The position numbers were made by a program, and so were the translations under genes. Positions 10,184-18,553 of a DNA stretch of 64,000 nucleotides are shown in pieces. Positions within the stretch are counted from its first letter, which is position 1, and each line of letters begins with the position of its first letter. The DNA comes from Exiguobacterium sibiricum 7-3 (lineage in GTDB: Bacteria > Bacillota > Bacilli > Exiguobacteriales > Exiguobacteriaceae): positions 2,832,914 to 2,896,913 of the forward strand of contig NZ_KK211190.1 of the NCBI RefSeq assembly GCF_000620865.1. Direction: 5' to 3'. Under the pieces are notes generated by a model. The model was not told where the DNA came from, ran no database searches, and saw nothing but the letters and a program-made list of their open reading frames with translations.

Positions 10184-11131
10184 TCATTCGAAGTGTTTTT
10201 TATATTCCCCATATCCTGCCGAATCAAGCTCTTCTACCGGAATAAACCGGAGTGCTGCTGAATTGATACAGTAGCGGAGACCGCCAAGTTCGGTCGGACC
10301 GTCATCAAAGATGTGACCAAGATGACTGTCCGCATTAGCGGAACGGACTTCTGTCCGTGTCATACCGTGTGTCGTATCGAGTTCAACTTCCATCTTGTCC
10401 TCTGAAATCGGTTTGGCGAAACTCGGCCATCCGCAATTCGAGTTAAACTTATCTTTTGACGTAAAAAGTGGAGTTCCGTCGACGATATCAACATAAAGAC
10501 CCGGTCGTTCCTCATCCCAATATTCATTGCGGAAAGCCGGCTCAGTTCCGTTTTCCTGTGTGACTTTGTACTGGATCGGTGTCAGACGTTGTTTTAGTTC
10601 CTGTTCCTTGCCTTGATCCTTCCAGGCTTCCTTGACGAATTTAGCACGTCCCGATCCGACACTGTACATCTGATAACGGAACGGATTTTTTTTGTAATAA
10701 TCCTGATGGTAGTCTTCCGCCGGCCAAAACGGTTTTGCCGGACGGATGTCGACGGCTACCGGACGTGAGAAACGCCCGGAGGCATCAAGCGCCGCTTTCG
10801 AACGTTCTGCCGCTTGTTTTTGTTCTTCATCGATATAAAAGATTGCCGGTTCGTACGATTGACCGCGGTCGTTGAACTGCCCGCCGCCATCCGTCGGATC
10901 GATTTGCCGCCAAAAAATTTCAAGTAACTCATCGTATGTGATGACAGACGGATTATACGTGACTTCGACCGCTTCTAAATGTCCTGTTGTTTCAGAACAG
11001 ACCTCTTTGTAAGTCGGGTTTTCTGTATGACCACCTGTATAACCGGAAATGACTTGTTCGACGCCATCATATTTATGAAATGGCTTAACCATGCACCAAA
11101 AACAGCCACCTGCGAATATTGCTTTTGCCAT
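10184..11131 (-). CDS. msrAB: Bifunctional peptide-methionine sulfoxide reductase MsrA/MsrB
   Basis: Repairs oxidised methionine: the N-terminal MsrA domain (about 1-160) reduces the S-sulfoxide and the C-terminal MsrB domain (about 175-305) the R-sulfoxide. The MsrA catalytic Cys is in GGCFWCM (Cys10). The MsrB catalytic Cys is in RYCINSAAL near residue 288, and CGWPSF and [10 protein letters not shown] are the other MsrB signatures. The two CxxC zinc pairs of zinc-type MsrB are absent. No signal peptide, so cytosolic. A GAGGGGAAG ribosome site precedes the ATG. Single-gene unit with its own terminator. Confidence 0.95.
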   Translation of the reverse strand: MAKAIFAGGCFWCMVKPFHKYDGVEQVISGYTGGHTENPTYKEVCSETTGHLEAVEVTYNPSVITYDELLEIFWRQIDPTDGGGQFNDRGQSYEPAIFYIDEEQKQAAERSKAALDASGRFSRPVAVDIRPAKPFWPAEDYHQDYYKKNPFRYQMYSVGSGRAKFVKEAWKDQGKEQELKQRLTPIQYKVTQENGTEPAFRNEYWDEERPGLYVDIVDGTPLFTSKDKFNSNCGWPSFAKPISEDKMEVELDTTHGMTRTEVRSANADSHLGHIFDDGPTELGGLRYCINSAALRFIPVEELDSAGYGEYKKHFE

Positions 11132-11200
11132 CTAGCTTCCCCTCCTCTGTATATGCCTATTTTAACGCGTTCCGTGCCGCTACCCTACTATCTTGCTCAG

Positions 11201-11383
11201 TCAATCTTCGGGATTCGTTTTTAAGCGGCGCATGACAAAATAAATCGCCGCAAACACTAAAATCAATCCACCAAGCGAATACCACATGTTATTCATGCGG
11301 TACAGCATCTGATAGATCGCTAACGTTACAAGCAAAATCGCAATCGGGATGAATGCCCGTTTAAAGTGATACCAATAGTTCAC
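11201..11383 (-). CDS. Small two-helix membrane protein
   Basis: A 60-residue protein with hydrophobic segments around AFIPIAILLVTLAIYQML and WYSLGGLILVFAAIYFVM, ending in a basic/acidic cytosolic tail (RRLKTNPED). No family recognised. A GTG at 11383 is preferred over the in-frame ATG at 11398, because GGAGG sits inside that extension 8 bases ahead of the GTG. It lies between msrAB and lysP on the same strand, about 70 bases from the msrAB start. Confidence 0.6.
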   Translation of the reverse strand: MNYWYHFKRAFIPIAILLVTLAIYQMLYRMNNMWYSLGGLILVFAAIYFVMRRLKTNPED

Positions 11384-11470
11384 TGAGGTCGCCTCCATTT
11401 TTCTTTTATCTTAAACGATTTTTTACTACTTGATACGTTTTAAGAATTATTTCTTTTTTTAACATGCATC

Positions 11471-11506
11471 AAAAAAGTCGACTCCGTTTGAAACGGAATC
11501 GACTTT
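11471..11506 (-). terminator. Terminator of the lysine permease gene
   Basis: AAGTCGATTCCG/CGGAGTCGACTT stem followed by T-rich sequence on the minus strand, a few bases after the stop codon. Confidence 0.88.
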
Positions 11507-11510
11507 TAAC

Positions 11511-12989
11511 TTACGGACGCGGATGTTTCGGGAATTCCATTTCTGAATAAGGAACGACTGATGTCCGATTTTTAAATTTATGACCTAACCAGAAAGCAAG
11601 GAATAACGGAATACCAACATATGTCGCGGCGATTCCAACCCAATCAATTTGATCTGCGAGGAACGCGGCATAGTTTTGACCGACGATGACAAGGAAACAA
11701 AGTCCGAAGGCAAAGAGCGGTCCAAACGGGAAAGCAGGTGCAACGTATGGCAGGTCGCTTAACGAATGACCTTGCGCGAGGAACCCTTTACGGAAACGGT
11801 AATGGCTGATGGCGATTCCGAGCCACGCGATGAAGCCGGTCATACCGGAAGCATTCAACAACCACAGGTAGACTTGACCGCCAAACATCGAAGTCAGGAA
11901 GCAAAGTGCGCCGATTGCGCCTGTTGCGAGCAAGGCATTACGGGGTACACCGTTTTTCGAGACTTGTGCGAATAATTTCGGGGCATCACCTTGGCGTGCC
12001 AATGTATACAGCATCCGTGTCGATGCGTACATCCCAGAGTTTCCTGCTGATAAAACAGACGTCAAGATGACGGCGTTCATCAAGGCTGCCGAGAAAGCGA
12101 GACCGGCTTTTTCAAAGACGAGTGTAAACGGGCTGACTGCTACATCGGTAATATCGTTTGAAACCAGGTTCGGACTTGTATACGGAATCAACATTCCGAT
12201 GACAAAAATCGCAAACACATAAAAGAGAAGAATCCGCCAAAAGACTTGTTTAACAGCTTTCGGGACATTTTTTTCCGGATCTTCTGATTCACCTGCCGCG
12301 ATTCCGACAAGTTCTGTTCCCTGGAAACTGAAACCGGCAACTAAGATGATACCGATGACGGCTGGAATGCCTCCGACGAACGGTGCGTCACCTAGTGCAA
12401 AGTTTTTAAAGCCGACCGGTGCTTCTGATGTGAAGACACCAAAGATCATGGCGACTCCGACAATCAAGAAGATAATGACTGTGACAACTTTAATCATGGC
12501 GAACCAGTATTCTGCTTCACCAAATCCTTTAACGGAGAAGTAGTTCAAACCAATCATCAGTAACAAGAAGATGGCGCTGAAATAAAAACCTGGAACATCA
12601 GGGAACCAGTATGTCATGACGATTTGTGCTGCAACGAGTTCAACGGCAATCGTCACTGCCCAGTTGTACCAGTAGTTCCAACCTAACGCAAAACCAAACG
12701 ACGGATCAACGAATTTTGCACCGTATGTGGAAAATGAACCGGCGACCGGCATATAAGCTGCCATCTCACCAAGACTTGTCATTAAAAAGTACACCATTAA
12801 TCCGACGACGGCATACGACAACAAGGCACCGCCCGGACCGGCAGCGGCAACAGATGCACCGGATGCGATGAAGAGTCCGGTTCCGATAGCACCGCCAATC
12901 GCAATCATCGACATGTGACGGGCTTGCAGGCCACGTTTTAATCCTTCTTCGGTTGAATCGAGTTTTCTTTGGGGTTGTAAAGTATTCAT
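11511..12989 (-). CDS. lysP: Lysine permease (AAT/APC family)
   Basis: Twelve-helix amino acid:proton symporter of 492 residues. GLQARHMSMIAIGGAIGTGLF at the start of helix one and FQGTELVGIAAGESEDPEKN in the middle place it in the amino acid transporter branch that contains LysP. Lysine as substrate is supported by context: its leader carries a lysine riboswitch and terminator (13041-13300). When lysine is plentiful the riboswitch should favour termination and shut off import. Long leader of about 350 bases between promoter and start. Confidence 0.88.
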   Translation of the reverse strand: MNTLQPQRKLDSTEEGLKRGLQARHMSMIAIGGAIGTGLFIASGASVAAAGPGGALLSYAVVGLMVYFLMTSLGEMAAYMPVAGSFSTYGAKFVDPSFGFALGWNYWYNWAVTIAVELVAAQIVMTYWFPDVPGFYFSAIFLLLMIGLNYFSVKGFGEAEYWFAMIKVVTVIIFLIVGVAMIFGVFTSEAPVGFKNFALGDAPFVGGIPAVIGIILVAGFSFQGTELVGIAAGESEDPEKNVPKAVKQVFWRILLFYVFAIFVIGMLIPYTSPNLVSNDITDVAVSPFTLVFEKAGLAFSAALMNAVILTSVLSAGNSGMYASTRMLYTLARQGDAPKLFAQVSKNGVPRNALLATGAIGALCFLTSMFGGQVYLWLLNASGMTGFIAWLGIAISHYRFRKGFLAQGHSLSDLPYVAPAFPFGPLFAFGLCFLVIVGQNYAAFLADQIDWVGIAATYVGIPLFLAFWLGHKFKNRTSVVPYSEMEFPKHPRP

Positions 12990-13040
12990 CTTATTCGCTT
13001 CTCTCTTTTTTAAATTTTTGAGAGGACACTTTTTGAATCA

Positions 13041-13087
13041 AAAAAAACAAAAAGCGCCCTCACCTTCCAGAAGGAAGATGAGAACGC
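13041..13087 (-). terminator. Riboswitch-controlled terminator ahead of lysP
   Basis: A 15-base stem, GCGTTCTCATCTTCC with GGAAGGTGAGGGCGC (two G-U pairs), short TTCT loop, then a long T-rich run on the minus strand. It lies between the lysine aptamer and the lysP ribosome site, as expected for transcription attenuation. Confidence 0.88.
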
Positions 13088-13109
13088 AACATAGTAAAAG
13101 GATGCGCCC

Positions 13110-13300
13110 CATTCTACCGTCGTGAAAGATAGCTCCCCACAAGTCATATCTGACCTGTGACAGTATTAGACCTGTTCGATCTAATCCCAATCGATCATCT
13201 TCAAAGCGATGATTGATTTCGGCAATTCTTCCTTTTCAATCACCTCATCTGCCGCTTGACGACATCCGTGACTGTACTTATAAGAACTGCAACCTCCATC
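13110..13300 (-). ncRNA. Lysine riboswitch (L-box)
   Basis: Leader RNA element on the minus strand. The conserved L-box blocks appear in order: GGATGGAGGTTGC at the 5' side, AGTAC-like segment, GAAGAATTGCCGAA, ACTGTCACAGG, and GGGGAGCTATC at the 3' side. GATGG and CTATC can close the basal P1 helix. A terminator follows 30 bases downstream. This gap of about 480 bases between lysP and the marR-like gene is thus filled by the lysP leader and the two divergent promoters. Confidence 0.92.
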
Positions 13301-13355
13301 CCACTGGTTGAGTGAGAACTAATTAAGTTAATTATAATTTCGTTACTACATCGTC

Positions 13356-13385
13356 ATATTACACAAAACGTCTTTAAATTGTCAA
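13356..13385 (-). promoter_or_regulatory. Candidate promoter of the lysP leader
   Basis: On the minus strand TTGACA (13385-13380) is followed after 18 bases by TAATAT, or after 16 bases by TGTAAT. Transcription would begin about 40 bases ahead of the lysine aptamer. Confidence 0.65.
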
Positions 13386-13393
13386 TTCTTTTT

Positions 13394-13444
13394 TTGAAAC
13401 ACCCTCTATTCATGGTAAAATTTCGTAATTTTTAGTACACTAAA
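13394..13444 (+). promoter_or_regulatory. Candidate marR promoter with overlapping inverted repeat
   Basis: TTGAAA (13394-13399), 16-base spacer, TAAAAT (13416-13421). Ten bases later TTTAGT-AC-ACTAAA (13431-13444) is a perfect 6-base inverted repeat at the predicted transcription start, a likely autoregulatory operator for the downstream MarR protein. Confidence 0.6.
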
Positions 13445-13480
13445 CTATAGAAGTTAACCGAGAGAAAGGATGTTGCTTGA

Positions 13481-13930
13481 ATGCCACAAGAACGTGATCA
13501 ACTGACCTATCGATTAGAGGAACAAATGCGGGTCATTCTCCGGACATTACGCCGTGAACTCAACCGACTATTTGAAGGAACCGCGACGCGGAGTGAATTT
13601 TTCATTTTGCGCAGTCTGTCCGAAAATGGTCCCCAACGTCCGACTCTACTCGCAGAACAGTTTGAGCTTGCGACAAGTCAGGTAACGGCTTTAACCGATC
13701 GCCTGTATAAAGCAGGCTTCGTCACTCGGACCCGTTCAACAGATGACCGGAGATCGATTGTCCTTGCTTTGACGGATGAAGGAGAAACGGCGTTTCGTGA
13801 ACTCGAAGTTGTCCGCCGGAAATACCTGCAGGAACGGTTCGGCACATTGACGGAAGAGGAACTGAATGTCATGGTTCGTGTCTTCGATAAGATTCTTTTG
13901 ACGATGGATGAAGAAGCCGTTTCTTCCTAA
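13481..13930 (+). CDS. MarR family transcriptional regulator
   Basis: Winged-helix repressor of 149 residues, normal for the family. The recognition helix region is LATSQVTALTDRLYKAGFV (about 64-82) and the wing carries DDRRSIVLALTDEG with the conserved Asp-Arg. It is not adjacent to an obvious target; the neighbours are a divergent lysine permease and a downstream diguanylate cyclase that has its own leader. The inverted repeat at 13431-13444 suggests autoregulation. The inducer is unknown. Confidence 0.88.
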   Translation: MPQERDQLTYRLEEQMRVILRTLRRELNRLFEGTATRSEFFILRSLSENGPQRPTLLAEQFELATSQVTALTDRLYKAGFVTRTRSTDDRRSIVLALTDEGETAFRELEVVRRKYLQERFGTLTEEELNVMVRVFDKILLTMDEEAVSS

Positions 13931-13964
13931 AAATTGTGTGTAAAAAATATTCAACTTATTTTTC

Positions 13965-14001
13965 AGACAAAGTTCACTTGACTGTGTACTTTGTCTTTTT
14001 T
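13965..14001 (+). terminator. Terminator of the marR gene
   Basis: AGACAAAGT and ACTTTGTCT form the stem around a 14-base loop, followed by T5-6. Confidence 0.8.
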
Positions 14002-14110
14002 GTCGACTTTTCCTGTTTCACTTCACATTTTTCCATTTCTTGCCGTTAGTAAAATGAGTATACTGGAAATATGTTACGGAAATGCGTTTACGAGGAGCTG
14101 GGAGGATTTG

Positions 14111-15211
14111 TTGTCCATCATGAATAATTTCATCATCAATTTTTGTCTACTGTTCACAACGATCACTCTTTTGTTTCTACCCTTTCGAAACCAACCGAGG
14201 ATCACCCCTAAAACACATGTAAAAACGCGACTTTTCTTAGGAGGAGCAGCCGGTCTCATCGCTGTTCTCTTGATGTTCAACAGCATTCAGATCGATGTAG
14301 CGCGGGTTGACTTACGGATTATCCCGGTCGCCATCGCTATGATGTTCGGTGGATTACCGAGCGCCATCGTAACCGGTCTGATGATTATCGGAACTCGTTT
14401 TGCGATCACACCGCTCGACCAAATCGATGCGGCGATTCTTTCGGCGATCGTCATCAGCCTGTTCATCCTCACGATTAGTGTCGTCAGACGCTACGTCCAC
14501 ATGACATTTTGGAATTTTGAGTTGATGATTGGCATCGGAATCTTGTGTTCTTTACCCGCCATCTATCTGTTGACCCATAGTTGGTCGACATTCTTTAAAG
14601 TATCGGTGGCATATATCTTCTTTAATTTGATTGCTGGTTTTGTAACCTATCATTTATTGACAGAACTCCGTCGCCACTTTGAGAACATTCAGTATCAACA
14701 AAAACTCGCGATGACGGATGCCTTGACCGGTCTCGCCAACCGGCGCCGGCTGGATGACTCCTTATCCCTTGTCGGATCTGCGGAAGACGGCTATTCCCTC
14801 GTCTTGATTGATATCGACTTCTTTAAACATGTCAACGATACATATGGTCACGATGCAGGCGATGATGTCTTGCGCCAACTCGGTACGACTCTTGCTTCTC
14901 TCGCCCGTCCGGACGATTTAGTCGGTCGGTATGGCGGTGAAGAGTTTTTAATCATCTTGCCGGATACGTCCGTTGATGAAGCGAAAAAAATCTCCGAGCT
15001 CGCCCGGATGACTGTCGCCCGGAATCTTTTCCCGACGACAGCGGTTCCTGATTTACAAATTACGATTTCCCTTGGTATCGCACATTCGAGCAGCTCCCAC
15101 TCATCTCTTGAAGCCTTACAGCAGGCAGATAAGGCGTTATACCATTCGAAAGGCAGCGGACGAAACCGGAGTACGATTTACACCAAACAACTGGAACTCG
15201 AACAAGCCTGA
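14111..15211 (+). CDS. Membrane-bound GGDEF diguanylate cyclase
   Basis: Makes cyclic di-GMP. The first 185 residues contain about six hydrophobic helices of the 5TMR-LYT sensor type, followed by a GGDEF domain from about 200 to 360. The active loop reads GGEEF (275-279), which is catalytically competent. An RPDD inhibitory site lies five residues before it, so product feedback inhibition is expected. The start is taken as TTG at 14111, because GGGAGG ends 5 bases before it; an ATG at 14120 is too far from the ribosome site and longer frames lack one. No phosphodiesterase is nearby. A strong terminator follows. Confidence 0.88.
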   Translation: MSIMNNFIINFCLLFTTITLLFLPFRNQPRITPKTHVKTRLFLGGAAGLIAVLLMFNSIQIDVARVDLRIIPVAIAMMFGGLPSAIVTGLMIIGTRFAITPLDQIDAAILSAIVISLFILTISVVRRYVHMTFWNFELMIGIGILCSLPAIYLLTHSWSTFFKVSVAYIFFNLIAGFVTYHLLTELRRHFENIQYQQKLAMTDALTGLANRRRLDDSLSLVGSAEDGYSLVLIDIDFFKHVNDTYGHDAGDDVLRQLGTTLASLARPDDLVGRYGGEEFLIILPDTSVDEAKKISELARMTVARNLFPTTAVPDLQITISLGIAHSSSSHSSLEALQQADKALYHSKGSGRNRSTIYTKQLELEQA

Positions 15212-15216
15212 TCCCC

Positions 15217-15252
15217 GCCCTTTCGCGTCGTTCGGCGAAAGGGCGTCTTTTT
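15217..15252 (+). terminator. Terminator of the diguanylate cyclase gene
   Basis: Perfect 10-base stem GCCCTTTCGC/GCGAAAGGGC with an 8-base loop and a T6 tail. Confidence 0.9.
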
Positions 15253-15272
15253 TAGAGATTCTTTTGCGCTTT

Positions 15273-15881
15273 TCAAGTCGATTGTTCCGGAAAACCGATA
15301 CTCTTGACCGTTCCCAAAACAATCATCCGGCTGAGTTGATCCGCCATATATACCGCTGAATAAGGACGGCCGTTTCGTAACCAGGAAATCAATAATCCGA
15401 GCTGTCCGCCGATCACGTAATTCAATAGTAAATCACGATCGACCAGTTGGGTTTCATTCACCGCATGTGCTTCAAACACACGTTGATAATTTTCTTTTAA
15501 TGTATCCAAAAAGCGCGAAATGAACGTTTTTACCGGACCATTCAACAACATCGTCCGGTAAAATTGTTCATGTTGTTCAATATGGATAAAAAGGCGTTCG
15601 AAATAACGGCTGACCCGATCGAGCGATGGATAATCCGATGATCCGGTCCCCTGAATCCGGATTGCTTCCACAAGAAGCCGCATATGATCGTCTACAATCT
15701 GATTCATCAAATCATATTTATCTGTAAAGTGCGCATAGAAGGTCGATCGATTGACTGCCGCCCCATCCGTCAACATCTTGACTGTGATCGTCGAAAAAGG
15801 ATGATGGTCAAGCAAACGAAACAATTCTTTTGTAATACGGTCACGTGACCGTTTTGGTCGTGGATCTTGTCCTGGATTCAT
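15273..15881 (-). CDS. TetR/AcrR family regulator of the efflux operon
   Basis: 202-residue regulator. The N-terminal helix-turn-helix spans about residues 20-55 (FSTITVKMLTDGAAVNRSTFY, AHFTDKYDLM). The C-terminal ligand domain resembles the DhaS/YfiR-type. It is divergent from the HlyD-EmrB pair starting at 16077, the usual arrangement for a local drug-responsive repressor. The start at 15881 has GGTGG-like sequence upstream only, so translation may be weak. Confidence 0.87.
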   Translation of the reverse strand: MNPGQDPRPKRSRDRITKELFRLLDHHPFSTITVKMLTDGAAVNRSTFYAHFTDKYDLMNQIVDDHMRLLVEAIRIQGTGSSDYPSLDRVSRYFERLFIHIEQHEQFYRTMLLNGPVKTFISRFLDTLKENYQRVFEAHAVNETQLVDRDLLLNYVIGGQLGLLISWLRNGRPYSAVYMADQLSRMIVLGTVKSIGFPEQST

Positions 15882-15950
15882 CTACTAGAACCACCTTTTT
15901 TTGATATTGTATCCGCTCTCATCGACTTTTCCAACACTTTGTCGGAAATT

Positions 15951-15983
15951 GTCGGTTGTATGTTGATTCCTTCTCCATATAAT
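15951..15983 (+). promoter_or_regulatory. Candidate promoter of the HlyD-EmrB operon
   Basis: TATAAT at 15978-15983 with TTGTAT 16 bases upstream. Two direct copies of TTGTCGG (from about 15940) lie at the -35 side and may be part of the TetR-regulator binding region, though no clean palindrome is visible. Confidence 0.5.
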
Positions 15984-15996
15984 TAACTATATTAAC

Positions 15997-16025
15997 TACT
16001 CCTCCCCCAGAGGAGTATTTTTTAT
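15997..16025 (+). terminator. Terminator-like hairpin in the 5' leader of the efflux operon
   Basis: TACTCCTC pairs perfectly with GAGGAGTA around a 5-base loop and is followed by T6-A-T4. It lies downstream of the candidate -10 box and upstream of the first start codon, so it would be one of the first structures in the transcript. It may be an attenuator or a 5' stabilising hairpin. Confidence 0.6.
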
Positions 16026-16076
16026 TTTATGACTAGGGAACTCAGAGTATACGGAAGAAAGGATGCATTTCATATC

Positions 16077-16733
16077 ATGAACATGAAAAAAGTATTACTG
16101 ATTAACATTTTGACACTGGTTGTTTTAATCGGCGGAGGCGCGATCGGCTATTACTATTACGATCAAGCGACAAGCTATGTGAAAACAGACAACGCAAAGA
16201 TTGACGGAAAAATGATTACGATTGCCAGCCCCGGTGCCGGTAAACTGACAGACTGGACAGCAAAAACAGGTCAAACGCTCGACAGTGACGCGACACTTGG
16301 TCACGTCATGATGGCGCAAGCCGGTCAAAAACCGGTCAGTACAGCGGTCTCTATGCCAACAAAAGCAACAGTCGTTCAGTCGATGGCGACAGAAAACGGC
16401 GTCGTTGGAGCAGGAACACCGCTCGCTTACGGTTTTAACTTAAATGAGCTTTGGGTAACAGCAAACGTCGAAGAAACTGATATCGATGAAGTCAAAGTCG
16501 GACAGACTGTTGATGTTTATGTGGACAGCTATCCGGACACGACGTTATCCGGTGAAGTCGAACAAATCGGTATGACGACGGCTGGAACATTTTCGATGAT
16601 GCCGTCTTCAAACGGAACTGCCAACTATACGAAAGTTGCGCAAGTCATTCCCGTCAAAGTCTCACTGTCACAAGAAAAATCACTCGACATTCGACCTGGT
16701 ATGAATGTGACCGTCCGCATTCATAAGGATTAA
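16077..16733 (+). CDS. HlyD/EmrA-type membrane fusion protein (short form)
   Basis: Periplasmic-side-adaptor homologue anchored by one N-terminal helix (VLLINILTLVVLIGGGAIGYY). Two lipoyl half-motifs follow directly (ASPGAGKLTDW, and MPTKATVVQSMATENGVV) with no long coiled-coil hairpin between, then a beta-barrel segment (WVTANVEETDIDEVKVGQ). At 218 residues it is much shorter than EmrA (about 390), which fits a Gram-positive where no outer membrane has to be bridged. Start at 16077 (or ATG 16083); GAAAGGATG is 11 or more bases upstream. Only 12 bases separate it from the EmrB-like transporter gene. Confidence 0.85.
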   Translation: MNMKKVLLINILTLVVLIGGGAIGYYYYDQATSYVKTDNAKIDGKMITIASPGAGKLTDWTAKTGQTLDSDATLGHVMMAQAGQKPVSTAVSMPTKATVVQSMATENGVVGAGTPLAYGFNLNELWVTANVEETDIDEVKVGQTVDVYVDSYPDTTLSGEVEQIGMTTAGTFSMMPSSNGTANYTKVAQVIPVKVSLSQEKSLDIRPGMNVTVRIHKD

Positions 16734-16745
16734 GGAGGGACGTCT

Positions 16746-18431
16746 ATGTCTACGACCTTCCTTTTTGGATACATCGCCTTTATGGTTGTCACGATCATCG
16801 GTGTCAACCTGATTGTCCGGCGTGCACGTCCAGCCGTGGCTGGTGATGTTCCTCTTGACGAGATGCAGCTCGACCATCTCGATAGCGTTCCTGTACCGCC
16901 TGCACCGCAAGTGCAAGAACGGACGCCGCTCGCGACGGCAGATATCAGTATTCCAAAAGTCTTGACGGTTCTCTTGATTGGGATGTTTATCGCGATTTTG
17001 AATCAAACGCTGATCAATGTCGCTTTACCTGTCTTAATCAACGATTTTAACGTCTCGACCTCGACAGCACAATGGTTGACGACCGGTTTCATGCTCGTCA
17101 ATGGTATCTTGATTCCGATCAGTGCCTTTTTAATGCGGAGTTATACGTTCCGCCAATTGTTCCTCGTTTCCATGACGTTGTTCTTCTTCGGCTCCATCAT
17201 TTGTTCGATGGCGATGAACTTTCCCGTCATGATGATCGGACGAGTCGTGCAAGCAGCCGGTGCCGGTATTTTGATGCCACTCGGTTCGAATGTCTTCATG
17301 ACTCTGTTCCCGCCGCATAAACGCGGCGCGGCGATGGGGATGCTCGGAATCGCGATGATTCTTGCTCCCGCAATCGGTCCGACGATTACCGGCTATGTTA
17401 TTCAGAATTACGATTGGCATGTCATGTTTTACGGAATGGCCTTTTTCGGTCTTTTGACACTGTTACTTGGTGTCGCCTGGTTCAAACTCGTGCAGCCTTT
17501 ATCGAAACCGAAATTCGATGCGCTCGGTGTTGTCTTCAGTACGATCGGTTTCGGAAGCCTGTTGTACGGATTCAGTGAAGCCGGCAATGACGGTTGGGAT
17601 AGCCCGCTCGTCATCAGCACGATTTTGATCGGTATCTTAGGGATTGCAGCGTTTGCCCTTCGCGAACTTTCAATGGATGATCCGATGTTGAATATCCGTG
17701 TGTTGAAAGTGCCGGAGTTTTCGTTCACTTTATTCATCAATATCATCGTCACGATGGCGTTGTTTGGCGGGATGCTCCTGCTTCCGATTTACTTGCAGAG
17801 TATCCGTGGTTTCTCACCGATTGATTCTGGTCTCTTGTTGTTACCCGGATCATTGATCATGGGGATCACGGGACCGATTGCCGGTCGACTGTTTGACCGA
17901 TTCGGTATCCGACCGCTCGCGATTTTCGGATTGACGTTAATGACCTACGGAACATGGGAATTGACACAACTCGATATGAATACCTCTTACAATTCAATCA
18001 TGGGCATTTATATGCTTCGGTCGTTCGGAATGGCTTTCATCATGATGCCAATCATGACAGCCGGTATGAACGCCTTACCGATGAAGATGATTCCACACGG
18101 TAATGCGACACAAAATACGTTGCGTCAGGTCGCAGGTTCGATTGGGACAGCGATTCTCGTCACGGTCATGACACGACAAACAACGGCTCACCTCGCCGAT
18201 GACGCCAATCAATTTACAACACTTGATCCAACACTTTCACAGCATTTGAATGAGCTTGGACAACAGTTGGGCAGTCCGCAAGCCGCATCCGTCAGTTGGA
18301 TGACGCAGTTGACGAAACAAGCCACGATCAGCGGAATCACAGATGCCTTTTGGGTTGCGACGGTCTTATCCGCACTCGCTTTGATCTTGTCGCTTTTCAT
18401 GCATGGAAAAAAAGAACCAAATCTCGATTAA
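16746..18431 (+). CDS. DHA2-type MFS multidrug efflux transporter (EmrB/QacA-like)
   Basis: Proton-driven drug exporter with 14 family-typical helices from about residue 72 to 555. NQTLINVALPVL at the first core helix, RVVQAAGAGILMPLG and the motif-C-like GPTITGY region are DHA2 hallmarks. Oddly it has an extra N-terminal hydrophobic segment (about residues 4-24) and a Pro/acidic linker (28-68) before the transporter core, so it may have 15 helices. AAGGAGGG precedes the ATG. Probably acts with the upstream HlyD-type partner and is repressed by the divergent TetR protein. Confidence 0.9.
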   Translation: MSTTFLFGYIAFMVVTIIGVNLIVRRARPAVAGDVPLDEMQLDHLDSVPVPPAPQVQERTPLATADISIPKVLTVLLIGMFIAILNQTLINVALPVLINDFNVSTSTAQWLTTGFMLVNGILIPISAFLMRSYTFRQLFLVSMTLFFFGSIICSMAMNFPVMMIGRVVQAAGAGILMPLGSNVFMTLFPPHKRGAAMGMLGIAMILAPAIGPTITGYVIQNYDWHVMFYGMAFFGLLTLLLGVAWFKLVQPLSKPKFDALGVVFSTIGFGSLLYGFSEAGNDGWDSPLVISTILIGILGIAAFALRELSMDDPMLNIRVLKVPEFSFTLFINIIVTMALFGGMLLLPIYLQSIRGFSPIDSGLLLLPGSLIMGITGPIAGRLFDRFGIRPLAIFGLTLMTYGTWELTQLDMNTSYNSIMGIYMLRSFGMAFIMMPIMTAGMNALPMKMIPHGNATQNTLRQVAGSIGTAILVTVMTRQTTAHLADDANQFTTLDPTLSQHLNELGQQLGSPQAASVSWMTQLTKQATISGITDAFWVATVLSALALILSLFMHGKKEPNLD

Positions 18432-18443
18432 GACTTTTCTTGG

Positions 18444-18475
18444 ACCCGTTGGCGGCACATCGTCAACGGGTTTTT
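18444..18475 (+). terminator. Terminator of the efflux operon
   Basis: ACCCGTTG/CAACGGGT stem with a 12-base loop and T5 tail. Confidence 0.85.
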
Positions 18476-18553
18476 AGTTGTTTGCCTTTGCACTTCCTTC
18501 ATAAAATCGCTACACTAGGGTCATTGAGTTTCATATCTAAAAGGAGTTGCTTT

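Noticed and set aside
13087-13320. T-box or SAM-type leader as an alternative for the lysP leader
   Set aside because: No T-box AGGGTGGNACCGCG block and no SAM-I motif; the L-box blocks fit in order.
13431-13444. Inverted repeat TTTAGT-AC-ACTAAA as a transcription terminator
   Set aside because: No T-run follows and it lies between promoter and gene, so an operator role is more likely.
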